Of a DNA stretch of 42,767 nt, positions 8,478 to 15,837 are shown piece after piece. The stretch's first letter is position 1. Every line of letters starts with the position of its first letter. The stretch comes from RGIG4074 sp964459165 (GTDB taxonomy: Bacteria; Bacillota; Clostridia; Christensenellales; Borkfalkiaceae): contig CAYWKM010000004.1 in assembly GCA_964459165.1 (NCBI GenBank), positions 1-42,767 of the forward strand. The letters run 5' to 3'. A program made the position numbers and the translations under genes. The notes beneath the pieces are model-generated. The model worked only from the letters and a program-made list of their open reading frames with translations, was not told the DNA's origin and did no database searches.

Positions 8478-9517
8478 CTCGAAAATTGCGTGTTGAAGAA
8501 ATCGTCGGAGACGACGCTTGCGGAAGAAGGATTGATCGAAATAAATTTGTCGATCATCGCAATCGTCTCTTCCTTACATTCTACGGAATATTCAAAGCGA
8601 ACGCTGCAATTCGCTATTACCGAAGAGGTTAAATTCGCCGCCGTAAAGGTGGGAGCCAATCCCTCCGTCAGGTGAGCGGATACCGCTTCGACGACGACGG
8701 AAGCCTCGGCCGTCTGCAACCACGCTTCGTTTTGCGCCATCTCTTCGAGGAAGGTCTTTATATAGTCGGGATTTTCGGCGATAAATTCCGTTTTGCCGAC
8801 GAGAACCGCCTGAACGTATCCTTCCTCCCCGCCGTAAAGCTCCTGCAAATCGCCCGCAAAATGCAACGCTTCGATTTTACTTACCTTTGTGCTTGCCGCA
8901 GGCTCGGGAGCCACATAATAATCCACGTCGGAAAGAACGCCTACGTCCGTTCCCTCGATCGATTTTAAATTGACCGCCGTTTCGCTGATCAGTCCCTCGT
9001 TGCCGAGTTCGTTATATTCGATTGCATGGTCCTCCAAAACAGACTTGAACACGAGTCCCGGAACATTGGACAGCTGAACGACTCCGACCGTCTTCCCCGC
9101 GAGAGAGGAAAGATTTTCGACGGTGATTTCTTCGCTGTACTTAGAAGAAAGAAGGTACAAATTCCCGTGCGTGACGCTTCCGAGCATCTGATAAACCGTT
9201 CCGTCCCCCAACAGCTTGGAAGCCGCGTTGACGGGAAGAATACACAGATCCGCCGTCGGATTTTCCCCCGTTACATAAGCGGTAATCGTCGCGGAATCGA
9301 CGATTCGATAATCGACGGAAATATCCGCGTTTGCTTCGCCCTCGCTCATCTGCATGGCAAGCGCGAGCGCAGGCGCGCCGTCCGGCGCGACGACGGTAAC
9401 TTCCGTAATCTCCGGCTCTGCAGGCAGTTCTTTGTCGCTTTCTTCGCCGCAAGCGGCAAACGAAAGAATGCTCGCCGCAACAATCGCGGCCGATACAACT
9501 GTTAAAAATTTTTTCAT
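8474..9517 (-). CDS. ABC transporter substrate-binding lipoprotein (NMT1/SsuA-like)
   Basis: 347 aa. A lipoprotein signal ends in the lipobox LSFAAC with the lipidated Cys at residue 23, followed by an acidic linker. The mature part begins TVVAPDGAPALALAMQ and continues TADLCILPVNAASKLL and LAGKTVGVVQLSNVPGL, typical of NMT1/THI5-like and SsuA-like periplasmic-binding folds. It should be anchored outside the cell and deliver a small anionic or heterocyclic ligand to the downstream permease. Such proteins bind nitrate, alkanesulfonates, taurine, thiamine precursors or riboflavin, and this sequence alone does not decide. A TM1266-like gene lies just upstream. Confidence 0.88.
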   Translation of the reverse strand: MKKFLTVVSAAIVAASILSFAACGEESDKELPAEPEITEVTVVAPDGAPALALAMQMSEGEANADISVDYRIVDSATITAYVTGENPTADLCILPVNAASKLLGDGTVYQMLGSVTHGNLYLLSSKYSEEITVENLSSLAGKTVGVVQLSNVPGLVFKSVLEDHAIEYNELGNEGLISETAVNLKSIEGTDVGVLSDVDYYVAPEPAASTKVSKIEALHFAGDLQELYGGEEGYVQAVLVGKTEFIAENPDYIKTFLEEMAQNEAWLQTAEASVVVEAVSAHLTEGLAPTFTAANLTSSVIANCSVRFEYSVECKEETIAMIDKFISINPSSASVVSDDFFNTQFSR

Positions 9518-9565
9518 GATATCACTCCTTTTTCGCCTCAGGCTTCTCCTTCGGCGTCAAATTTT

Positions 9566-9811
9566 TTACACTTTATTGAACAACGTCTTAGCCGATACTC
9601 CTTCAAGCATTCCGAGCCTCCCCGTGAGCGCGTTGATTTTTTCATTCGGCGCGTCGATGGCAACGGAGATGAGCGATATTTGCCTTTCCTTATAGGGAAC
9701 GCCCATTCTCCCGACGATGTATTCGCCGTATTCCGATAAAAGAGCGTTGATTTGTTCGCTCGCTTTGCGGTTCGATACGATAATGCTGATAAGCGCAAGT
9801 CTTGTCTCCAT
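9566..9811 (-). CDS. TM1266-type small regulator (iron-only hydrogenase system family, ACT/NikR-C-like)
   Basis: 81 aa. The pattern RLALISIIVSNRK, LLSEYGEYIVGRMGVPYK, ISLISVAIDAPNEKINALTGRLGML, GVSAKT matches the small proteins annotated as putative iron-only hydrogenase system regulators (TM1266 family), which adopt an ACT-like fold similar to the ligand domain of NikR. There is no DNA-binding domain, so it probably acts as a ligand sensor or partner. AAGGAG upstream supports start 9811. No hydrogenase or Hyd maturase gene is in the window; instead it leads the ABC importer operon, 48 bases ahead of the binding protein. Family fairly sure, role unknown. Confidence 0.8.
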   Translation of the reverse strand: METRLALISIIVSNRKASEQINALLSEYGEYIVGRMGVPYKERQISLISVAIDAPNEKINALTGRLGMLEGVSAKTLFNKV

Positions 9812-9899
9812 AAAAACTCCTTATGCCGAAAACGGAAAACTACGGGACGTTTCGTTTCGTTAAAAATATTTTTGAAATTCTTTGAAGCCTTCCTTTTTG

Positions 9900-9928
9900 T
9901 AAAAAAATCGCCGATCGACGGCTTCGAT
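9900..9928 (-). terminator. Terminator behind the LysR gene
   Basis: On the minus strand ATCG-AA-GCCG pairs with CGGC-CGAT-type arms (9928-9907, two-base bulge) and is followed by seven T (9906-9900). It separates the LysR gene from the importer operon, which therefore probably has its own promoter. Confidence 0.6.
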
Positions 9929-9947
9929 TCACACGAAGGAAGAACGC

Positions 9948-10838
9948 TCAAATCCCGAATAACGCCATAAATTTGCGAAGAGCGAACGAGACGGGAACGT
10001 TTTTCGGCAAAGCCATACCCACCGAACGAACGGGAAGGGCGGGAACCGCTTTGATCTCGAAAAGATCCTTCCTTTCGTTTAAGGCCCGATATGCGTATTC
10101 CCGAGGAATGCAGCCGACGCCCATTCCCTTGGCGGCGAGCCTCTTCATCAAATCCCAGCTGCCCACTTCGATATCCGGTTTTAAATCCAGTCCCATTGTG
10201 GAAAAATAATTGGTAACCGCTTTTCTCGCCACCGTATTGATATCCAGCAGGATGAGCGGATATTCCATTAATTTTTTTAAGGGAATCTCTTTATCCTTGA
10301 GTTCGATAAATTTTTCATTGGCGACGAAGATATCGTTTAAGTGCATGACGTCGCTCCTGATGACGATATCGGGATCTTCGGCTATGGGGAGGTTGAGAAA
10401 AGCGATATCGCACTTATTCGTCTTCAATTGCTCGACGGTGACGGGAGAAACCTCTGAAAGAAGCTCGAATTTGACCGCCGGGAAGTTTTCGTGAAATTCG
10501 ACGATCTTGTCCGAGAGAAAGTATTCGAAAATGGTGTCGGACGCGCCGATGCGAATGGTTCCCGTAGCCGTATTTTTTAATTCCATGAGGATATTTTCCG
10601 CTTCGTCGAGCATGAGAAGAGCCTCTTCGACCGTCTTAAAAATTTGCTGACCGCCCTGAGCGGAAAGTTCCATGCCCTTATGCGTGCGATTGAACAGCTG
10701 AACTCCGAGTTGATTTTCAAGCTGCTTGACGGATTGCGACACGGCAGGCTGGCTGATATAAAGCTCTTCGGCGGCCTTCGTCAGACTTCCGCATTTTGCA
10801 ACCATATAAAAAACTCTATACAATTCGAGATTTACCAT
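9948..10838 (-). CDS. LysR-family transcriptional regulator
   Basis: 296 aa. N-terminal winged helix-turn-helix (about residues 1-60: LELYRVFYMVAKCGSLTKAAEELYI then SQPAVSQSVKQLENQLGVQLFN), a linker helix, and a LysR_substrate effector domain (TGTIRIGASDTIFEYFLS to the end). The CysL/CysB type of LysR protein often controls sulfur or nitrogen transport, and this one sits directly ahead of an SsuA-like importer on the same strand, making that operon the obvious candidate target; this is inference. The start is supported by AAAGGAG. It lies 24 bases behind mnmE, so it may be transcribed with it, and ends in its own terminator. Confidence 0.93.
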   Translation of the reverse strand: MVNLELYRVFYMVAKCGSLTKAAEELYISQPAVSQSVKQLENQLGVQLFNRTHKGMELSAQGGQQIFKTVEEALLMLDEAENILMELKNTATGTIRIGASDTIFEYFLSDKIVEFHENFPAVKFELLSEVSPVTVEQLKTNKCDIAFLNLPIAEDPDIVIRSDVMHLNDIFVANEKFIELKDKEIPLKKLMEYPLILLDINTVARKAVTNYFSTMGLDLKPDIEVGSWDLMKRLAAKGMGVGCIPREYAYRALNERKDLFEIKAVPALPVRSVGMALPKNVPVSFALRKFMALFGI

Positions 10839-10862
10839 TGACTTCTCCTTTTCATCCGTATG

Positions 10863-12194
10863 TCACTTCCCGACGCAGAATTTATTGAATATCTCGTCGA
10901 TAATCGCTTCGCTCGCGGTTTCTCCGGTAATTTCCCCCAAAGCGTCCCATGCGTCCTTTAAATCGAGCGCAACAATTTCAAGAGGCATACGACCGCATTT
11001 ATCGCAGGCGCTGACCGTATGCGCGTACGCGCGATTCAACGCGCGATAATGCCTCTCTTCCAAAAGAAAAGCGCCGTCTTCGGCAAAATTCCCGATGCTC
11101 TTTTCTTTTACCGTCCGTTTTAATTCGTCGATCCCCTCGCCCGTCTTTGCCGAAACAAAAACGTCGGCTCCGGCGGAAACGTTTCCCTCGTCGATTTTAT
11201 TCCTCACGCGGATAACCGTTTTATCCGGAAGGGAAGCAAGAAAGGAGTCGACTTCTTCTTCCTCCCCGTCTGAATCGGAGACGAGAAGGACAACGTCGGC
11301 GGATTTTATTATTTTTTCCGCTCTCCGAATCCCGATACTTTCGATTTCATCGTCGCTCTCGCGGATTCCCGCCGTATCGTATAAATTGAACCTTACGCCG
11401 TCGATCTCGACGCAGCCTTCCACCGCGTCGCGCGTCGTTCCCGCAAGAGAGGAAACAATGGCCTTATCATATCCGAGCAACGCGTTTAAAAGGGAACTTT
11501 TCCCCGTGTTCGGCTTGCCGCAAATGGCGACGGTAACGCCCGATTTCACCTTTTTTCCTATCCGATAAGAGGAGAGAATTTTTTCCGTTTCCCCTTTTAC
11601 GTAATTCAAATCGGAGACGATATCGCCGATTTTTTCTTCCTCGATATCTTCTTCGGGATAATCGATGGCGGCGTCGATTCCCGCCAACATATCCGTAAAT
11701 TTCCCTTGCAGCTCCTTTACCTTCCCGTTGAGCCTTTCGCTGTAAAGCAGAAAGCCCGCTTTCACTTCGGCTTCGCTTTCGCCGTTGATCATATCGCCGA
11801 TCCCCTCGGCCGCGTTAAGACTCATCTTCCCGTTCAGAAAAGCCCGTTTCGTAAATTCGCCGCGCTCGGCGGGCCTTGCGCCCAAACGGAAGCATTGCTT
11901 CAACGCGCCGCGTGAAATATTTACGCCGCCGTGACAATGGAGCTCCACGACGTCTTCGCCCGTATAGCTTTTCGGAGCTTTAAAATATACGCACAAGCCG
12001 AAGTCCTGAAAGGAACCGCAATCGATAAATCCGGCATACATTTTATACGCTTCAAACGCTTCCACCGCCTTTTTCCCGACGGGGGAAAACATGAGCGAAG
12101 CAATATGGAGAGCGTTTTTTCCGCTCATTCTGATAATGGCAATGCCTCCGACTCCGTTTGCCGTGGCGATTGCCGCAATGGTATCTTCCGTCAT
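10863..12194 (-). CDS. mnmE: tRNA modification GTPase MnmE
   Basis: 443 aa from ATG 12194. MnmE with MnmG forms the cmnm5 modification at wobble U34 of certain tRNAs using a 5-formyl-THF-derived carbon. Seen: N-terminal formyl-THF-binding domain (DTIAAIATANGVGGIAIIR), helical domain, P-loop GKPNTGKS (226-233), AGTTRD switch, DTAG, NKID, and the C-terminal FCVGK box with the catalytic cysteine. The longer open frame to 12344 is rejected because MTEDTIAAIATANG is the family start and it overlaps the stop of the upstream GT14 gene as ATGA (12194-12191), giving translational coupling. The usual neighbours jag/mnmG are absent. Confidence 0.97.
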   Translation of the reverse strand: MTEDTIAAIATANGVGGIAIIRMSGKNALHIASLMFSPVGKKAVEAFEAYKMYAGFIDCGSFQDFGLCVYFKAPKSYTGEDVVELHCHGGVNISRGALKQCFRLGARPAERGEFTKRAFLNGKMSLNAAEGIGDMINGESEAEVKAGFLLYSERLNGKVKELQGKFTDMLAGIDAAIDYPEEDIEEEKIGDIVSDLNYVKGETEKILSSYRIGKKVKSGVTVAICGKPNTGKSSLLNALLGYDKAIVSSLAGTTRDAVEGCVEIDGVRFNLYDTAGIRESDDEIESIGIRRAEKIIKSADVVLLVSDSDGEEEEVDSFLASLPDKTVIRVRNKIDEGNVSAGADVFVSAKTGEGIDELKRTVKEKSIGNFAEDGAFLLEERHYRALNRAYAHTVSACDKCGRMPLEIVALDLKDAWDALGEITGETASEAIIDEIFNKFCVGK

Positions 12195-13042
12195 TCTTCC
12201 GTTATATGGATATTCTCCGTTATTTTCTCGATCAATGTTCCGCTCGTTTCCCCGATTTTTCTGAAAAACAGCTTTTCGGAAGAGACAATCTCCGAAAAAT
12301 AGTCTTCCGTAAGCTCCAAAGGACTTTGAGACAGCCCCTGCCAAACGTCGAAAATAAGAGGATCGTTGACGACGGTATCTTTAAAAGGACTGTTCATGAC
12401 GACGTTCTGAAAGAAAAATTCCTCCGGAATGAAGCAGGTTTTCAACGTTTTCAAATAGCTCGGATCGGACTTCAAATAATTTAAAAGGTAATCGATAAAC
12501 GCTCCGCTCAAATGGCAATAAAGATATCCGCGATAAGCAAAGGAACGCTTGCGGGAAATCTTCATTCTTTTTTGCAGCTTGATCAGCCGATCCGAAAGCG
12601 TTTTCCCCCTTCTGCATTTATAGTTTATTCTATGCAAAAAATAATAATACCGAAAACGCTCGGAGATCCTTTCGTCCACGGGAATAATCTCGATGAAATT
12701 GGCGTTTCTTCGGGAAGCGAAGAATTCCTCGAAACAGCCTCTGTCTTTACCGATCATCGTATTGCCCGAAAGGATGTGATAAAAGTCATACGCCCGCTTT
12801 TCTCGAGCGAGACGAATCATATCGACGAACGCGAGGATATGCTTATAGCTGCCCCAATAGATCTTATAGGAAGAGAGCATTTTCAAATTTTCGATTTTAC
12901 GGAACTCCGTCAGCAAATTTTTTTCGATAGGATTCCTTTTGTCGATATGAAGATATACGTCGCCATATTTCGCATATATTTTTATATTCTTCAATAAAAG
13001 GGAATAATTGTTATAAGCTGAGATTAAAAAAACATGGCGCAT
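12191..13042 (-). CDS. GT14-like beta-1,6-N-acetylglucosaminyltransferase family protein
   Basis: 283 aa from ATG 13042. RHVFLISAYNNYSLLLKNI, DVYLHIDKRN, SYKIYWGSYKHILA, YHILSGNTMIG and FIPEEFFFQNVVMNS follow the order of motifs in the core-2/I-branching enzyme family (PF02485), which adds sugars to surface or secreted glycans. Bacterial members are mostly uncharacterised. The upstream in-frame ATG at 13114 is excluded because it lies within the -35 box of the promoter. The stop overlaps the mnmE start (ATGA). No transmembrane segment is evident. The acceptor is unknown; the gtr operon 6 kb away suggests an interest in surface polysaccharide. Confidence 0.78.
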   Translation of the reverse strand: MRHVFLISAYNNYSLLLKNIKIYAKYGDVYLHIDKRNPIEKNLLTEFRKIENLKMLSSYKIYWGSYKHILAFVDMIRLAREKRAYDFYHILSGNTMIGKDRGCFEEFFASRRNANFIEIIPVDERISERFRYYYFLHRINYKCRRGKTLSDRLIKLQKRMKISRKRSFAYRGYLYCHLSGAFIDYLLNYLKSDPSYLKTLKTCFIPEEFFFQNVVMNSPFKDTVVNDPLIFDVWQGLSQSPLELTEDYFSEIVSSEKLFFRKIGETSGTLIEKITENIHITEE

Positions 13043-13085
13043 ACGGGATTTTTCCCTTCGTGATAAATAAATTTTTCTTATGATG

Positions 13086-13114
13086 ATTATAGCACATAAT
13101 TTTTTTGTTTGCAA
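13086..13114 (-). promoter_or_regulatory. Sigma-A promoter of the GT14-mnmE operon
   Basis: TTGCAA (13114-13109), 17-base spacer, perfect TATAAT (13091-13086), about 44 bases before ATG 13042. This fixes the start of the GT14 gene. Confidence 0.85.
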
Positions 13115-13294
13115 ACTCCTGAACGCAGAAAAAACGACAAATGTAAATTTTTCTCCCGCGAGACGAATCCCTCGACCGACCGAGAAAAATTTTTTTTATT
13201 TCGGGTCTTGTCGAATATCAAAAGCCTTCTTCTTTTGATTTTCCGCTGCCGGACAGGCAATCTGGTATTATATTATATTATTAAATTGGCTATT
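13115..13294. other. Intergenic stretch with two hairpins ahead of pdxS
   Basis: No gene. An 11-base-pair inverted repeat (AAATTTTTCTC 13145-13155 with GAGAAAAATTT 13182-13192) encloses a nested CGAG/CTCG stem and is followed on the plus strand by a T run. A second eight-base-pair hairpin lies at 13217-13239. Both are upstream of the best pdxS promoter, so their role is unclear. Confidence 0.5.
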
Positions 13295-13321
13295 TTGATA
13301 GAATCAAAAAAGGGTTATAAT
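13295..13321 (+). promoter_or_regulatory. Candidate promoter of pdxS-pdxT
   Basis: A perfect TATAAT (13316-13321) lies 30 bases before the pdxS start codon. The best -35 match, TTGATA (13295-13300), has a short 15-base spacer, so the -35 is uncertain. Confidence 0.5.
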
Positions 13322-13351
13322 ATTGTTATAAAATTTTGAAGGAGAAAAACA

Positions 13352-14224
13352 ATGACAAGCAGATATGAATTAAACAAAGAACTCGCTCAGATGTTAAAGG
13401 GCGGCGTAATCATGGACGTAACCACGCCGGAGCAAGCAAAGATTGCGGAAGCGGCGGGCGCGTGCGCCGTAATGGCGTTGGAAAAAATTCCCGCAGATAT
13501 CAGAGCCGCCGGCGGCGTTTCGAGGATGAGCGATCCGAAAATGATCAAGGGAATTCAAGACGCGGTATCGATTCCCGTCATGGCGAAATGCCGTATCGGT
13601 CACTTCGTCGAAGCGCAGATATTGGAGGCGATCGAAATCGATTACATCGACGAAAGCGAGGTTCTTTCCCCTGCGGACGACGTCTATCATATCGATAAGA
13701 CGAAATTCAACGTTCCCTTCGTATGCGGCGCGCGCGATTTGGGCGAAGCGCTTCGCAGAATCGAAGAGGGCGCTTCCATGATAAGAACCAAAGGCGAACC
13801 GGGAACGGGCGACGTGGTTCAGGCAGTGCGCCATATGAGAGCGATGAACGCCGAAATCCGCAGAGTGCAGAGCATGGCGGAAGACGAATTATACGAAGCC
13901 GCAAAAAAATTGCAGGTCCCCGTCGAGCTTATCCGATACGTCCACAAAAACGGAAGATTGCCCGTCGTCAATTTCGCGGCGGGCGGCATAGCCACTCCGG
14001 CGGACGCGGCGCTCATGATGCAGTTGGGCGCGGAAGGCGTGTTTGTCGGCTCGGGGATCTTTAAATCCGGCAATCCCGCAAAGAGAGCCGCGGCGATCGT
14101 ACAGGCCGTTACGAACTATACCGACGCAAAGCTCATCGCCAAACTTTCAGAAGATTTAGGAGAAGCGATGGTCGGCGTCAATGAAAACGAAATAGCGCTT
14201 TTGATGGCGGAACGCGGTAAATAA
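13352..14224 (+). CDS. pdxS: Pyridoxal 5'-phosphate synthase lyase subunit PdxS
   Basis: 290 aa, standard length. PdxS condenses ribose 5-phosphate, glyceraldehyde 3-phosphate and ammonia (from PdxT) into PLP. Key residues are present: Asp22 (VIMDVTTPEQA), catalytic Lys79 (PVMAKCRIGH), Lys147 (MIRTKGEPGTG) and the phosphate-binding NFAAGGIATPADA and GVFVGSGIF loops. AAGGAG sits a few bases before the start. It is followed one base later by pdxT, with which it forms the dodecameric synthase. Many PLP enzymes occur nearby (MetY, MalY). Confidence 0.98.
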   Translation: MTSRYELNKELAQMLKGGVIMDVTTPEQAKIAEAAGACAVMALEKIPADIRAAGGVSRMSDPKMIKGIQDAVSIPVMAKCRIGHFVEAQILEAIEIDYIDESEVLSPADDVYHIDKTKFNVPFVCGARDLGEALRRIEEGASMIRTKGEPGTGDVVQAVRHMRAMNAEIRRVQSMAEDELYEAAKKLQVPVELIRYVHKNGRLPVVNFAAGGIATPADAALMMQLGAEGVFVGSGIFKSGNPAKRAAAIVQAVTNYTDAKLIAKLSEDLGEAMVGVNENEIALLMAERGK

Positions 14225-14225
14225 T

Positions 14226-14795
14226 ATGAAAGTGGCGGTACTTGCGCTTCAAGGAGCGTTTATCGAGCATGAAAACACGTTAAAAAAATTGGGCGCGGAA
14301 AGCTTTGAAATCAGAAAGAGCGAAGATTTAAATAAGCCTTTCGACGGACTGATTTTGCCGGGCGGAGAAAGCACTACGATGAGAAAGCTTTTAAAGGATT
14401 TGCGTTTATTCGATCCTTTGCGAGAGCGAATCCTCGAAGGGCTGCCCGTGTTCGGCACGTGCGCGGGAATGATATTGCTCGCGAACGAAGTGAACGACAA
14501 TTCCCCTTGCTTCTCTACGATGAATATCGCGGTAAAAAGAAACGCTTACGGCAGACAGCTTGGAAGCTTTTACGCCGAGAGCGAATTCAAGGGGATCGGA
14601 AAAATTCCCATGACCTTTATCCGTGCGCCGTATATAGAAAGAGCGAAAGACGGCGTCGATGTTTTGGCTGTCGTCGACGGGAAAATCGTAGCCGCAAGAC
14701 AGGGCAATCAACTGGCAACCGCCTTTCATCCGGAGCTCAACGACGATTTATCCGTACACGAATACTTCTTAAAAATGGTTCGAGGACTTTCATGA
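14226..14795 (+). CDS. pdxT: Pyridoxal 5'-phosphate synthase glutaminase subunit PdxT
   Basis: 189 aa class I glutamine amidotransferase that supplies ammonia to PdxS. Visible: VAVLALQGAFIEHE at the start, oxyanion/substrate motif LPGGESTTM, nucleophile Cys79 (GTCAGM), and the His168/Glu170 pair (AFHPEL). It starts one base behind the pdxS stop, so the two are co-expressed. Its stop codon is at the centre of a perfect 30-base palindrome. The downstream transcript ends in tandem hairpins near 15078-15157. Confidence 0.97.
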   Translation: MKVAVLALQGAFIEHENTLKKLGAESFEIRKSEDLNKPFDGLILPGGESTTMRKLLKDLRLFDPLRERILEGLPVFGTCAGMILLANEVNDNSPCFSTMNIAVKRNAYGRQLGSFYAESEFKGIGKIPMTFIRAPYIERAKDGVDVLAVVDGKIVAARQGNQLATAFHPELNDDLSVHEYFLKMVRGLS

Positions 14796-14807
14796 AAGTC
14801 CTCGAAC
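14778..14807. repeat. Perfect 30-base palindrome spanning the pdxT stop codon
   Basis: The sequence from 14778 to 14807 equals its own reverse complement (arms GTTCGAGGACTTTCA / TGAAAGTCCTCGAAC). The TGA stop of pdxT is at its centre. No T run follows, so it is not a standard terminator; RNA folding or a dimeric protein site are possibilities. Confidence 0.7.
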
Positions 14808-14842
14808 GTCGCAGCTTGATCAAGGATTTTTAGGGAGGAAAC

Positions 14843-15131
14843 ATGACGAATTTTCGATCAAAGCGTCGTTCAAACACGGCTTGACGCGTTAAAAAGCTTA
14901 GCCGTTCCTATGAACTCGCGATGCGGATTCGTCCCCTTTACCGAGGGAAATCAAGCGATTGTCGGCAGAAAACAAACGCCGAATAATACCGTCGGGTTCC
15001 CGTCCTTCCGAATAACTTTTGAAGGCGGCGCGGGATACCGCCAACCCATGCAAGGCAAAAAGACAATAAGGCTTATCGACCCCCCTGATTTATTCTCGAA
15101 TCAGGGGGGTCCGATGGATAGAGCGGCTTAA
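14843..15131 (+). pseudogene. Possible frameshifted small ORF behind pdxT, unidentified
   Basis: A strong AGGGAGG ribosome site (14832-14838) precedes ATG 14843 by four bases, but that frame stops after 13 codons. If one T is removed from the run at 14851-14854, the frame continues MTNFDQSVVQTRLDALKSLAVP and on to TAA at 15129-15131, about 95 codons. I do not recognise the product. Against a real gene: the frame runs through a perfect 13-base-pair hairpin and ends within a terminator stem, so the stretch may instead be a structured untranslated tail. The frameshift could be decay, assembly error or chance. Confidence 0.3.
15078..15111 (+). repeat. Very stable hairpin near the end of the pdxST transcript
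   Basis: A perfect 13-base-pair stem, GACCCCCCTGATT with AATCAGGGGGGTC, around an eight-base loop. It lies ten bases ahead of the terminator hairpin and has no T run of its own, so it may protect the 3' end or be part of an RNA element. Confidence 0.75.
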
Positions 15132-15157
15132 AAAAGCCGCTCCTTTTCATTCTTTTT
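15121..15157 (+). terminator. Rho-independent terminator of pdxS-pdxT
   Basis: A nine-base-pair stem GAGCGGCTT / AAGCCGCTC with an AAAA loop (15121-15142), followed by CTTTTCATTCTTTTT. Confidence 0.85.
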
Positions 15158-15193
15158 CAAAAAATATAACGACGCAGCGTCTGTCTTCGAGAA

Positions 15194-15766
15194 TCAGACC
15201 GCATGACAGGCGTCTTCGCAGCTGCGCATCGCAAGGATCGTCCTTTCAATGAGTTCGTCTATCGTCCAACCGAGCATGGCGGCTCCCCGCTCGATCACCT
15301 CGCGCGAACAGCCTGCGGCAAAGTTTGCGTTTTTATATTTTTTCTTTACGGATTTGAGCTCCAGATCCTGCACGCTTTTGGAGGGGCGCAGGATCGCGAC
15401 GGCTCCGATCAATCCCGTGAGCTCGTCCGTTGCGTAAAGGACCTTTTCCATGACGTGTTCGGGTTTGATATCCACCGTAAGGGCGTAGCCGTGGCTTGCC
15501 GCGGCATGAACGATCCTCTCGTCGATCCCCCTTTCGCGCATGATTTCCTGCTCTTTCACGCAGTGCGCTTCGGGATATTTTTCGAAGTCGAGATCATGCA
15601 GAAGTCCGACGATTCCCCAAAAATCCTCTTCCGCCGCAAAACCGAGCTCCCGTGCGAAATACCGCATGACTCCTTCCACCGTGACCGCGTGTCTCAAATG
15701 GAACGGATCCTGATTATATTCCTTCAACAATTCCCATGCTTGTTCTCTTGTAAAGATTTCCGACAT
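15194..15766 (-). CDS. HD-domain metal-dependent phosphohydrolase
   Basis: 190 aa. HD superfamily signatures in order: His near residue 26 (LRHAVTVEGVMR), the HD pair in GLLHDLDFEKYPEAHC, a later His in AASHGYAL, and Asp in YATDELTGLIGAVA. These ligands bind divalent metal in hydrolases of nucleotides or phosphomonoesters. The single compact domain is of the type annotated as an uncharacterised HD family protein. AGGAG eight bases upstream supports start 15766. It lies just beyond the metY terminator and may have its own promoter. Substrate unknown. Confidence 0.88.
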   Translation of the reverse strand: MSEIFTREQAWELLKEYNQDPFHLRHAVTVEGVMRYFARELGFAAEEDFWGIVGLLHDLDFEKYPEAHCVKEQEIMRERGIDERIVHAAASHGYALTVDIKPEHVMEKVLYATDELTGLIGAVAILRPSKSVQDLELKSVKKKYKNANFAAGCSREVIERGAAMLGWTIDELIERTILAMRSCEDACHAV

Positions 15767-15786
15767 CGCATAATCTCCTCATAAAA

Positions 15787-15814
15787 CGACCGACGCGAAA
15801 AACCGCATCGGTCG
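15787..15814 (-). terminator. Rho-independent terminator of metY
   Basis: On the minus strand CGACCGATGCG and CGCGTCGGTCG form an 11-base-pair stem (one G-U pair) around a GTTTTT-like loop, followed by TTTTATG. It lies 24 bases behind the metY stop. Confidence 0.8.
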
Positions 15815-15837
15815 GATTTCTTTTCGACTCCTTACGA

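Noticed and set aside
9538..9951. Minus-strand 137-codon frame over the TM1266-like gene
   Set aside because: It runs through the terminator behind the LysR gene and is in another frame than the well-supported 81-aa protein.
12195..12344. 50-codon N-terminal extension of MnmE
   Set aside because: The family start MTEDTIAAIATANG is at 12194 and overlaps the upstream stop as ATGA; the extension only reads through the upstream gene.
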